A stretch of DNA of 64,000 bases from contig JTDE01021434.1 of assembly GCA_014338405.1 (NCBI GenBank), positions 89,131 through 153,130 on the forward strand. The letters are read 5' to 3'. The translations under genes were made by a program, and so were the position numbers. Origin of the DNA: Paragonimus skrjabini miyazakii (lineage: Eukaryota > Platyhelminthes > Trematoda > Plagiorchiida > Troglotrematidae). Position 1 is the first letter of the stretch. The number at the start of each line of letters is the position of its first letter. Below are positions 23,201 to 34,700 of the stretch, in pieces. Under the pieces are notes generated by a model. That model made no database searches and was not told the origin of the DNA. It saw only the letters and a list, made by a program, of their open reading frames with translations.

Positions 23201-23931
23201 ATTTCGTTAAGTGCTGGCTCGTTCGATGGCTTGTGTCCACACTCCGTCAGTAATGAATTTTGACTATATCACACTACCGCATTGAGATATTCCATCGAGT
23301 GTTGGAATAATCTCGTCTCCGACTTGGTCATCCATCACAATAGCATCATCATTCTGAAGTGTCTGATTAATCTGGATAGACACCATTGACAATAAATGTT
23401 GTCACTGTACGTCCTTGTATAGTAACTCATTGATAATGTGGTACAGAGAGACTAATTCACTCCCTCCAGTTGACCACATAGCAAATCGTGCATGGAATGA
23501 ACCACCATCATCATGAATTCTCAGAACGTTCAAACCGTCGTTGAATCGCTCATTCTTGGGCCTGTACATACGCACTCCTTCATCTAACTTTCTGTAGCAA
23601 AATCATTAATCATCAGTCCTCCTTTCACGTTTCAATCGACCGCCGTTTTCTGATTCAGTTGGTGAGCTAATTGATCTCCGCGGGAATTGTATCGAATTGA
23701 AGGAAATGTTGGTAGGATGAATGATTGCTTTTATGATAAGAAGGAATGATCGATTGGTATCGAGGCGAACGCAGTAATAACGCCAAGTTGGTTAACTCAT
23801 TTTTTATCAGCGGTTGTTCCATCAGTTTACACGAAAAATGTATTACTAGTTTGAAAGAGAAGGCTGTGTAGTTTTCAGTCTAGTTATGAACGAGCTACCT
23901 AAAATGAACCGCCATTGACCAGTTCCAATAC
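23201..23931. other. Unassigned intronic stretch
   Basis: Nothing supported. Confidence 0.3.
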
Positions 23932-24106
23932 AACGACGACAAAGTAACGAACAAGACTTGTTCTTTGTGTTTGATCATCAGGTTAATTCCAACACAATGA
24001 ATATGAAAACAGTAACTAGAGTGAGTCATATTTATTACATATTGTGTTGTAACTAGCCTGATGATCAAACATAGAAAACAAGTCTTGTTAGCTGCTTTGT
24101 CGTTCT
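23932..24106. repeat. Inverted repeat (hairpin), arms of about 67 bp
   Basis: The left arm 23932-24000 and right arm 24040-24106 are reverse complements at roughly 80% or more (for example AACAAGACTTGTT against AACAAGTCTTGTT, and GTTTGATCATCAGG against CCTGATGATCAAAC). The loop is about 40 bp. It may be a folded-back transposon end or a small foldback element. Confidence 0.75.
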
Positions 24107-24836
24107 GATGACTTCATTGGGTATTTGCGAACGCGTTAAAGCAAGTTACATAAGCGAATTATAGTTTTGGTGTCCAAAAAGTTGCTGAAAGTTATCACAT
24201 GAATTGAAAACTGCACCCAACACTAGGTTTACTAATTCAATCGGACTGTGTTTAAATTTTATCCGATGAAGTTATTTAAAGTTTATTTAAAAATTGATTA
24301 AATCATCATAGTGACTGAGTTAACGTACACGCAAGAATCGAACTGTACACACCGAAAAGGATTTATCGAATAATTTCTGAGGGAAATCGAGAAACGTTTG
24401 TTTTCCAAAAGACAGCCCTAAGACTCGTTAAGAAGAGACAATTTCACCCAGCAATCTTAAGGACGTTTTCAAATTAGATTTTATATATATACTGAGGTTA
24501 AATGTATGTTTACACTAGTGTCTTCACGGCCTGTACAGGGTATCCTTCATTAAGTAATGTGAGCGAGATCGTTTGAAAGCATCAGAAACAACAGAAGCTG
24601 TTGAAAGCGCTGCTTACCCGATAAACGAGAACAACCTACAATTACCGAATGAGTCTCGTTTGGTTTCAAGCACTACGTGGTCATTCCATAATCGCAGCTG
24701 CGCTTGGTTTAACTCCCTAGAGAATCCTTTTTTCATAATCGCAATCGTATTTCGTCTAACTGGCCCATCTCCCACGTCGTTTGCCAATTTACTTGCATTT
24801 TCTATGACGCAGATTAACGGCTGTCGTGGCGAGTGG
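24107..24836. other. Unassigned intronic stretch
   Basis: An open frame at 24573-25034 (153 codons, +) runs across the solo LTR boundary and has no domain, so it is not considered a gene. Confidence 0.3.
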
Positions 24837-25075
24837 TGTAACATACAAGCCGGCTGTCTTTACTCTGATTGTCCGTCACACTTACGGACCAACTTTAGGG
24901 CAACGTGGAGACACCGGCGGACAGTGTTCCTCCGGAGTAGGGGGTTTCAGCGACAGTCTTGTAAAAGGAAACAACAAGAAACAAGCATGAGCCAAAGGCC
25001 CAGTAAGCCATACACACGACTTACGCAAACGTAAACTAAAACGGCGTAGACAACGCGGTAGTACGCCCTGTTACA
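24837..25075. mobile_element. Solo LTR, family 2, copy 1
   Basis: Bounded by TGTAACA and GTTACA and colinear with 29707-29931 (CCGACTTTGAGCAAC-like start, GGAGACACCGG, GACAGTGTTC, AACAAGAAACAAGC, GCCCAGTAAG, CACACGA). The five bases on either side (AGTGG and CAATT) do not match, so the target duplication is lost or the edges have moved. Confidence 0.65.
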
Positions 25076-27747
25076 CAATTCGAATTCAACCTGTGCGCGC
25101 TTGCTGGTTTCGACCGCACATTGCAGTGGTCGAACACATACAATGTTAATGCTCTTTGGTGACGATGATGGATTTCAGCTGGAACTGTTTGAGTATTCTT
25201 ACTTGGATAGTCGGCTCCCAAGATTATCTGGTAGATGTCCAATGACGCAGTAAGCTATGTGGCCAACTGAGTTCAAACGTGAAATTTCTGAACTCCTGGT
25301 GTAGCTTCGTAGCTCAGCTAGAAAATCACTTGCCGCACCTGCGTACGTTGTTCATGTTTCTGTTTTTAGTTGGAGTTCAGATGAAGCTCAGAATTTCGGC
25401 AGTTGAATATCTTCTAATCATTTCAAAATGGATAATGCCTTATCAGCCTCATCCTGGTGAACACGCTGATCAAAGCCCTGCATCATCGACCGCCAACAAA
25501 TTCTTGGCGACAGTATGTCAAATTGACCCAGTTAGCCCATTCAAGATACTGTTACTAAATTTGAACTCGAAGTTACTAGCTTTTATCGAAGGAATAATTA
25601 TCCAAACTTACCAACTGGCGTTGTCAACACAAAAGTGGCCGAGACAACCTACTGGGTTACCGTTGTCTTGATTACGTAAGATTTTGCGTGATGGTGTGGG
25701 TATCTAGCTGCTGTCTGCCCTTATTCGTCTGATGTATACAAATCTGTATGCATTACTTTTGCGACTGATGAAAGTAAACGAATCGTAACAGATACCCTGT
25801 TTCTGTTGTGTTAAATAACAATTGGTTCATCAAAGAGTGCTGTTTACCGCTGGGTTACTCTTGCTTTTTATCGTGATATCTGTCCCCACTCATCTGTTCA
25901 TGCTATCTACGGAGTACTCAATTGTTTTATGTACGGACCTGTAGCAGCACACTGTTGTGTGGTCAAGGTTATATGTCTGGACCGACTTACTGTGGTATTT
26001 CGCCAGGATGTTACGCGCATGCACCTGCAGTGACTTCGAACGACTCAGAGTACTGTAATTAGCTAGCCAGCATTTAAAGACATTTACTCAGAGAACATCT
26101 AGCCATTGATAGTTAATCACAACGACAGACAATCAAGTCACTCATGAGCAAACTGAATGAGAAGTTGTCTGTGAGTGGTTACTACTAGTTCGGGTGATGC
26201 ATTGAAGTAGCTGACGGCTCAGTAGTCTTTTAGGGAGTACATATCCGCTTGCGTACTCGAATAGCAGATCAGTGGTTCTGACCGTGTTTGTTTGTCGAAC
26301 TTATCCTCAACTTAACACGTCAGAACATAGGTGACCGACTGAATGTTCGTCATAACGAATGAACCTGTCGAAAGGTGTCTAACAGCTAATGAGCAGACCA
26401 CATGCAGGGCCATTCAATGAGAAAGCAGACAAGTTGGTTACAACATTAATATTTTAAACTCAAATGTAAGTTAGAAATGACTACACTGTTACACTGGCTG
26501 ACTCGGAAGTACATCTTCAACCATCAGTACGAATTATTTAAACGGCTTGAATATAACAGAGCGAATTTTTGGCCGTATCAGAGGCCAAAGACCCTACTGA
26601 CGATGTTTAATGAGGTTATCTATGAAACTGTGGAAGGACAATGTACTAATTTGCAACCTGCAACAAATGAACTTATATAAATGACTAATTTAGCTAAATC
26701 CTGGCGTTGCTGGGTATAGCAGTTTTCAGAATACCATCATGCAGTGCACAGTTTACAGTAAGATATACAAATATGTAATGCTTTTTCTCTAAGGAGTTAG
26801 TGCACTGTAACTTACTATTGTTGTATGACAGGCTGTTTCGTTGTGAGTAGTATACTACTCACAAGTAGTATGTTACCCACAGGAGACATTCAGGAACAAA
26901 AGGACAAGCTCCGAACGCCAGGAAGACGAAGAACAAGAAGAGACTATCGAAATAGTGTGTACGCGCTACGGCAGAAGTTCCACCATGGCGAATGACAATG
27001 ACGTATGTGAATGCATGTCTAACGCGCAAATGAATGTATGCGTTTGTGGTTTGCTTTTTGACATGACCTATACGGGCGTTTGCACAATGGACGAATTCTC
27101 AGGCCAAGCGTCTTTTGCGGTCACAACACTACCTCATGACCAAAACTAGAAGTGAATGAAACAATTGAGGAAAGTAACTCAATCCTATCCATCTATCCAA
27201 ATGTTGGGTTACTTGCGTATTTTTTTCATGATATTTTGCATTTTTAAATTGGTAACCAAAAAGGAACTCGAATGTTACCATAATTTTCTAAAACTTGTTT
27301 GATTCCATTGTTCTATGGAAGCGATGGAAATATCGTAAAACCATTTTGCGTCATACGTCAATTGATATATCAGTCAGTTGGAATAAACTTCCGGCATTCC
27401 GATGTTTTTGTCAATATGATCTGACAAGTCCAGTGATCGGATGAATTTTTGTCGGACATGGAGCCTAGTGCCTCAAGCAATTCTGAGAAGTTCCTTACGT
27501 TTCAACATATGTCTACTGTTGCGTTGTCACCACGCAAAACTTTAAACACGTGGGTAATTTCAGGATTATTTCAAAGCACCTTTTGTAAATGACTCCGCGT
27601 ACCGTGTATCTGAGGATTATAATTTTTGTCCTATAATTCAAACAGCTCTTCATGTATGAATTGAATCATCTCTTGCTCACCACATTGAGCACCAAAGTCT
27701 GACTATCAGAGATTAATCCTATTCCCCGTCCAGAACACTTTAAACCA
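25076..27747. other. Intronic stretch, one palindrome, no gene
   Basis: The frame at 25279-25671 (130 codons, +) has hydrophobic segments but no recognisable family. A tRNA-like A box (GTAGCTCAGCTAG, 25309-25321) has no convincing B box. See the palindrome at 26841. Confidence 0.3.
26841..26864. repeat. Perfect 24-bp palindrome
   Basis: Each half is twelve bases, with the left half TTGTGAGTAGTA. The motif GAGTAGTAT also occurs (in reverse) at the start of family A repeats, so this may be the meeting point of two inverted repeat ends. Confidence 0.9.
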
Positions 27748-28235
27748 AGTATATAATCAATCAGAATCTACAGCTATACGCAGTGTATCAGTGCAGCTCT
27801 AAACCTCTTGATTCGGACACAACAAGACAGAATAGTGATGGTTTACCCAGATAAAACTGATTATGTACATAAATAAGTAATGGTTAGCACGGAATTTAAC
27901 CATCAGCAATTAACAGAATATAATGTAGTAGCGTAACCAATCTAAGAAGGCGATACGTAATATACAAAAGAGGGAGTTCAAATGTTTCCCCAGTATTTAA
28001 TCTAATCAACAAATGGGGATATGTATGAAGGACATATAGTACGATAGTTCGACTAATGGGTTAAAGAAATTGGGGCAGTTTTGACGTTGTGCAAGTCATT
28101 GGTCGTGGATGGGTAGCCAGGCGGTAGTACTGTGGACCAGGGTGTGAATGTTCGGTGGTTTGAGTATTCTGATGGAACTTTTGCCATCGGGCTCTCAATT
28201 TTACTTTTACTAATCCAGACATAATTTTAACTGAC
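27748..28235. repeat. Dispersed repeat C, copy 2 (about 490 bp)
   Basis: Partner of 19659-20230. The 8 kb between them has no gag-pol coding sequence, so the pair is better read as two insertions of one repeat than as the LTRs of a single element. Confidence 0.85.
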
Positions 28236-29706
28236 AGAAATCAGCCTCAAGTTTCTGACAATCGCTATTATTTGTGTTTATCGTTCAATATTTAAACCAA
28301 GCCCGGGTATCCGCAACACACTCAGACTTCTTGAAGTCTTCTTGTCTTTGCACTAATAAACCTTAAAAGTATTGAGCCTGTACAGAATTGAGCCGGTTTT
28401 GGGGGAATATGTTGTAAACAACCGTCGTAGGAAACAGTCAGATTTTTTACAATTGCCTCAAATATCGTATTTCGTTTTTGTTTCAAATACGACATCTGTA
28501 GAAAGAAGACATTGTGAAAGTTTTAATAATCTTCAACTCGTGGTTTTCCTGCTTGGAATATTCAGACAGCTTACCATGTCAGAAATTTGTATCTGAGTTA
28601 CTTTTGTACCCATTAATGAGTGGGGTTATCCTTCAGGCCCGGAATGTGTCTTGTGTGATGGAGTTGTGTTCAGCTTTACTCAACCTAGTCATGCTGAACA
28701 ACAAACTATGTTGACGCAATATTCACAGATGAATGTTTTAAGTCGCAGTTGAAGTAGGATGGTAATACGAATGTGCACGAACAAGAAAGTCGATGAAAAA
28801 CGCCGGTTCTAATTATCTGTTGTGTTCAGAGTATCGACATGCTTAAAACCATACAGACGGATTTCAGTGTTGTAACTACACCTGAGTTTATATTGCACAA
28901 TTTTCTGTAATCTATCATTCTGTGTTGATTAAGCTACTTGACAAAATGGTGCTGATCCACTTGACGCATCGCAATCCTCAGTAGACACGAATGAACTTGA
29001 GATATTGTGCGTGTCTCACGTGATGGATTGTGGCTCAACATAAAACTATGTCAGCTTTGCATGCTGATATACAAAAGAGCTCGGCGAAGTAGTAGGGGAT
29101 TAGTTTCGAAAGTTACCCCGCTATTATAAATACACTTCAAGCAAATTGGTTGCCTACTGAGATAGTAGTGAGAAAAGGCAGCATCAAATATCTGTTATGT
29201 TTTATTGCTGTGGACAATGTTTCGATGAGCAATGTTGCTCACAAAAGATTGCAATTTAGTTAATTATCTGTTTATTCTAACGTGCTCTTTCAAATGATCG
29301 AATTACAATTTTCTGAATCACTTAGGAAACGGCTTTAAGAGAAAAAAAAATTTTATTTCCTTGAAAATCTAGGAGAACGTTGCCAAGCACTTGGTAATGG
29401 GTTAAGTACAAGATTTGCTGCCTGACTGTACTCACCTCTGACTTTAAATGTGTGTAGAACACTGTTGAGGACCGGTGTAACAATTCACGTCTGATCGTTG
29501 AGTTACGCGTAGCCCAAAACGGATCTCCGAAATGAAAACAAGAGTGGATCCAACAATTTCTACGATACTATTAAAGAAATGCATCAGTAATTACAAGCAT
29601 TTAACCTCAATCGTTCGTGACGATAATCTTGTCCAGCAAAATCGATAGTTTCGCCACAGGACCCGCAGGGTCAAAGGTGAGTTGTCACCCCAGTAGACCA
29701 GGACAA
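28236..29706. other. Unassigned intronic stretch
   Basis: Two overlapping short frames at 28372-28714 (+) have no known domain. A poly-A run lies at 29341-29350. Confidence 0.3.
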
Positions 29707-29931
29707 TGTAACAGGCAAGCCAGACGTTCTGGCTTCGTGTACCGGTTACACTCGTAAACCGACTTTGAGCAACTTGGAAACACCGGGGGACAGCGTTCTT
29801 CTGAAGTAAGAGTTCCAATGACAGTCCTGTTAAAGGAGACAATAGAAACAAGCGCGAGCCAAATGCCCAGTAAGACATGCACACGAATTACACAATCGAA
29901 AACAAAAGTGGCGCCAACACAGTGCGTTACA
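29707..29931. mobile_element. Solo LTR, family 2, copy 2 (225 bp)
   Basis: Starts TGTAACAGG and ends GCGTTACA. It is flanked by a 4-bp direct duplication, ACAA (29703-29706 and 29932-29935). Colinear with 24837-25075 over its whole length. There is no coding region beside it. Confidence 0.75.
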
Positions 29932-30419
29932 ACAAGAGTGGCTATTCGTGCCGCGGACATTTAATGACAAATTAGTTCAGTAAAACAAAATGGGGTGGGT
30001 GAGGTAGTGGGAACAAGTGGCAGGTTAGTGGGGAAAAATAGGGAATGCAATCGATGGGGACGGATTTTCTCAGTTCGTGAATAAACAAATTTATAACCGG
30101 TTCGTTCACTATTGAAAAGACGAAACTTATTATCGTTGGTATTCAGTGGACTTTGACTAACCTTACAGACTGAATTAGAAAGCATCGTAATTTAAGGACG
30201 CTGCATTCTGAAATGCGCATTTCAGTAGAGTCAAAAAAATGAAGCAAGAATATGAAATTTGAGTGGAATTCGGAATCTTCTATGACTCGCGAATGTAGCA
30301 TGCGTGTAAATTCTTGTTTCAATAGACACATGTTAAATAATGAGTGCAATGAGAATAATGCCTGTAAGTTCTTCACGAATAATGTTACTGATATTATTTC
30401 TAATACTAATATAGTGAGT

Positions 30420-30708
30420 GCAAGCAACTGCATTCTACCACTCAAACCACTACTCAGTAGTCAGGCAGTAGTATGTATTTGAATTTTGAATTAAGGGGGG
30501 AATACACGAGGAAATATTGGAGTGCACTTTGGCATGCAATGGTTTCCCTTCTATACAAGAACTGGGCATTTGCAACAGTAACAACGATGACGTCCTTAGA
30601 TCAACGTTATTTGCAAATGAGAATTTATTAGTTATGGTAATGAAACGTATAGCCCATATATTCCAAATAAACAATCCTTGCACCATTCACATTCTATATT
30701 CACAACAC
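30420..30708 (+). repeat. tRNA-derived repeat family A, copy 4 (old)
   Basis: A diverged full-length copy. Recognisable blocks are CTACTCAGTAGT, GCAAATGAGAATTT, AATAAACAATCCTTGCACCATTC and TTCACAACACT. It is followed by an irregular AAT/ACT-rich tract to about 30762, possibly the element's 3' tail. Confidence 0.6.
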
Positions 30709-30762
30709 TAATACTGATAATGATACTAACACTAATTATTATAATAATTACAACAATAAAGG

Positions 30763-33029
30763 TACTGTTCCATAAAAACATGTAAGCCCCACTCAACTTC
30801 TTATAGTATCAAACCGTTAGTTAAAAGCGTGCTTCACTTTACCGTTCTTTACGCCTTATGTGTTTTAATCCGGAATTCGTCGAAACACATCCAGTGAACT
30901 GCTTTAAGTGCTGAATCATAGTTTAAATGACAAACCATAGTGAACTGTTAGGTTTGGATAATCACCGTAATTTATTTAAACCAACTTAGTCAACAGTATG
31001 CTTCATTTGCCACAAGATACAAAGTTTCAGAACTATATTTACTTACATCTAGAACAAATGTGAAACCATTAATTCAAGGAGTTTGTCACGCAATGATGAT
31101 GATGCTGGTGAAATCCTTGATCAAAGCAGCAGCTAGTCATAGGCAACATAGGTTGTAGACAAACTTTGATTCCGCTAGGTGATCAGCTTACGGATAAGGT
31201 GACTGACTCGCGTAGTGGTCCGGGTAAGTAAGGACTAGCTGGAAAAGAACCGGAACAGTAAGACAGCGTACGGAAAAATAAGTGCTAGTGTGGGAATCTA
31301 GCATGGAATGTAGAGCAAATATATGAGGAGATCCGAGGTGGGAGGATGAGTTGAATCGGGCATAAACACGTTGTTGTTAAGCAGTGGTTAAAAACGACGG
31401 ATTGTCCATTAGAGATGGGATTACAACAGGTTACCTGCATCACGAATGCAACAAACTATATGCGATCGTCCGAAAACATATTCAGAAAAACATCAAACTA
31501 GCAGTCCATCTAGTAGGACACACACGTGTTTTGATATGTTGCTCCATTTAGTGATGTAAAAAAGGCAGACATTCTACACACAGTAAAAAAAGATGTTGCC
31601 ACAGGAACCTCATCAACACGAGACCATCATGACATATATTTACTCATTTTACCTTTGGGTATTTAAAAACGAGAGATCGAGTTAAACAACGGTCGTTTGA
31701 AAGCTCCTAACACTGATTAGCTTTCAGGAATGGAACCAGTATATCAGTACATTTGGTTTAGCTGGATCGATTCGTAATGTTGACCAATTCATTTATGCCT
31801 TGTTTTTTGTTTTCATGGTAGTCACATGCTTACACATGAAGAGAGTGCGTAAAATGAATTCATACTTTCTGCCTATTTTCCTCACTTAGCTCATAGTTAC
31901 GCGATGTTGTAAATTTATCATTTGGATGTGGTAAAATAATGCAGACTGTATGATCAACTTGGCAGTGAACACCGATTGTTTAATATGCCGGGTGGACAGA
32001 ATAAAACACATTTTCAAATTGATCTCATCAGTATAGAAAGAAGACATATGTTGCAATATGTTAACATCTCGTTTATTCTCATCAGTCGCAAACGTGAAAC
32101 AGGTAAGTTATGTACAACAGACAAGTAAGTTAGCTATGTCAGTCACTAGGTTGGACAAAATGTCCGCATGTTGCGAGGCAGTCCATCCTAATAAATCCAA
32201 CAAACTGTTTACAGGAGACTTGACTTCAGTGGGTTAGATGTTTCAATGATCACAGTGTGCGTGAAATACTTTGACAACAAACCCGAAATTAAAGTGGCAC
32301 CTAGGAATTTGATGCAGATTGAGGTTCCGCATGGTTTCAGTATGCGCTGTCAAAATGCGCACTGAACTACGTACTTCAATGAATCCGAGATAGACCCTAC
32401 AATTAGCAAGCAAGTGAGTTACTAGCTTCAAACCTTAACACTCTTGGATATTCTCGAATATCCTTTGCGAACGTTGAACTTTGTATAGAATGACTCACTT
32501 GCGACTAAGCTGTGCCGTTTACCTCAGGTTCGATGGAGTCCGTGAACAAGTGCACGAGTTAAGGGCACTAGCTGCCGTTCGTATAGTAAGGTGTGTAGTC
32601 GAAGTTCACCCAGTATGCGTGCTTGCTGAGTGACAGCAACCACGAAACCGGTCCTGTGCTTCTTGTAAATTTCGGTACTTAACCACACTACTTATTACAT
32701 CTTACCTTATGAAAATATAACGTCTTCTAGCAGCCTGAGGGCAGACTGGGTTTCTGCGCATTTCCTGTTAATATTGCTCACATACACGCTGATTGACGAA
32801 ATCCGTGGAGTCTGAGGTAACCAACACAACTAACTCGCAAATGAGTTACAATCACAGATTTCTGCATACAAGTTTCATAGAGGTTGCATGGTGACGCCGC
32901 AATGCTCTGTTTGACGTACAGTGTGTAATGCGATTACTCGGTACGATGAATGGGTTCATGGGTCGGCGGAGTTCATGACTTGGACTTTAAGTGTAAATAG
33001 TGTCAACAGTGCTGGGCGCGTTGTTCTAT
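30763..33029. other. Unassigned intronic stretch
   Basis: Nothing coding. It includes the diverged hammerhead-like motif at 32045-32097. Confidence 0.3.
32045..32097 (-). ncRNA. Diverged hammerhead-like copy
   Basis: The minus strand has GCGACTGATGAGAATAAACG followed by AGATGTTAACAT. This is the same family as 18956-19007, with the CTGATGA box and the ATG/CAT stem kept, but GAAA changed to GAGA, so it is probably inactive. Flanks such as CATATGTCTTCTT match the flank of the 18892 arm. Confidence 0.5.
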
Positions 33030-33610
33030 GCGAATGCGCGTCTGTTTGGAGGACGTAGCCTTGAGCCGGACTGCCTGGAGGAGTGCCATCTAGACAGGCG
33101 TTCGAAAGTTCAACGCGTAGAGTTTGCGCGGTCGTGAATTCTTAGCCACGCGTTTGACAGACCAGGCATAAGCTCCATGACTCGTGATGACGTAGTTATG
33201 TGGGGCCGTGAGTGCGCTACCCATCACCGGTTTATGGGTCATCAACCTATTCACAGTGTACCATCAACGAAAAGACTGATTGCGTTAGACACATCTAGGC
33301 GAGCTGTATTGCGTAGTTACTTCTCTTCGGCTTCAATCGTAATAAGCAATAACTGCCACAATGTGGTCTTTGTTTCCGAAATCCTAGTTTATGATGGTCT
33401 GCTATCTGTCCTGTTTTACTACTCTACAGACGCATTGTGTCACAAGGGTTTGGTATGGTTTCTCGATCCAACTCTAAATTCATTCGTTTTTCTACCTAAC
33501 TCTGCATAGAGTGTACTGATGCTTATTATTGTAACTACACTATACTTGCTATATACCTCCATATTTTTCTTCCTATTCAAGACCTTACGATTGCATTTTG
33601 CTTTTTATTG
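33030..33610 (+). repeat. Dispersed repeat D, copy 1
   Basis: Matches 55600-56130 in the same orientation, at roughly 65% identity. Shared blocks include CATGACT, GTGATGACGTAG, GTGAGTGCGCT, CAACCTATTCACAGTGTACC, AAAAGACT and the pyrimidine-rich end near ATATTTTTCTTCC. The 110-codon open frame inside it (33177-33509) is not conserved in the other copy and is not a gene. Confidence 0.5.
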
Positions 33611-34414
33611 CCGAATCTTTACTCACAGTATGGTCCGCAGCAGCTAGTTTCCCAAAAATGTAGGGATTAATCATTAATGGGTTATGGTAGGCCTGTCTTC
33701 TGAAAGAAGAACACAGCTGGTAACGTTGAGTAGGATTTATGTGTCGATTTGTTACTTCAGTACGTACGTACGTTGTATCTTAAAGTGACCATATACTCAT
33801 TGTGCAATCGTTTCTGCGTTTTGTAATTACTGTCGAGTCAGTTGCATCCTAATTACAATGACGCCTACCAAAGGTCGTGCTTGTCTGCAGAAAATAAACT
33901 TTTTACATCGAAACTGAAACAAGGTGGGGCAAAAACGATTGGTAATATGCTTGATTCGCTCACTTTGTATGATAGACAGATTCACTTGTTCATGAGGCCA
34001 AGAGGAACAGAGTACACACGCAAAATCGACCTCCCAATATTCGTGTGAGCCAATTAGGTGGCATTTATTAATACCGCAATCACGATTACGCATATTACTT
34101 AGAGCGTTTTAAACAACGGGAATTATTTGTCTCAGGATGGTCTGAGGAATGAATGGGACGATATCATTCGAGATTAGTAGACGTAAACAACCAGAAACGT
34201 AAAAACTTAAAGCAGTTACATCCTTTCAGTAATTTGAACAAAACAGTTAGAAGACAAACATTGGTAGCATTTCGTATTGGCTCGTCAGTACCAAATATCT
34301 AATAGCACGGGAAACTTCTAATTTAACGTCTACAGTAATTGGGAGGGTGGGGGGTATGAACAAAAAACCAACAATAACAAAAACTTTCAGTCGTGTGATC
34401 TGAATGACACTCAG

Positions 34415-34700
34415 GGCGACTTAGGACCACGGCAGCCTCAGATTCACAAATAATTGCTTTTGTACACATAACACAGGTTTGAACCGGTTTATCACAACGG
34501 TTTCAGTAAATTTTAGGAACCGCGGGTTGTGGTGGTGTACTATGATGGTGAAGGCTGAGGATAGGTTCACGTTGTGGCCAGTTGACAGGATGTGTCGTCC
34601 GATCGACGAAGTTGGGGGTTTACGATTCTTTGTGACTACAGAGCACCTGTTCTCCAATTGTCACAGAGAAAACGCCTTTCTCCATTTCATTTGAGGGAAT
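34415..34700 (-). mobile_element. Penelope-like element fragment: C-terminal GIY-YIG tail
   Basis: The minus strand reads SSIGRHILSTGHNVN, AFTIIVHHHNPRFLKF, FKPVLCVQKQLFVNLRLPW, the ordered end of Penelope-like proteins (HLL.TGH, AF..I, LCVQK.FV..L.LPW). Only the last ~80 residues are kept, and the upstream part is disrupted. Confidence 0.8.

Noticed and set aside
25755..25790. Hammerhead-like CTGATGAAAGTAAACGAATCG
   Set aside because: The GAAA box is broken (GAAT) and no stem III or stem I pairing can be drawn.
19659..28235. The direct repeats at 19659 and 27748 as the two LTRs of one 8.5 kb element
   Set aside because: About 20% divergence, no clear TG...CA ends, no target duplication and no gag-pol between them.
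33177..33509. 110-codon + frame as a gene
   Set aside because: It lies inside dispersed repeat D and the frame is not kept in the other copy.
33764..33776. (ACGT)n run as a regulatory site
   Set aside because: A short simple repeat with no supporting context.
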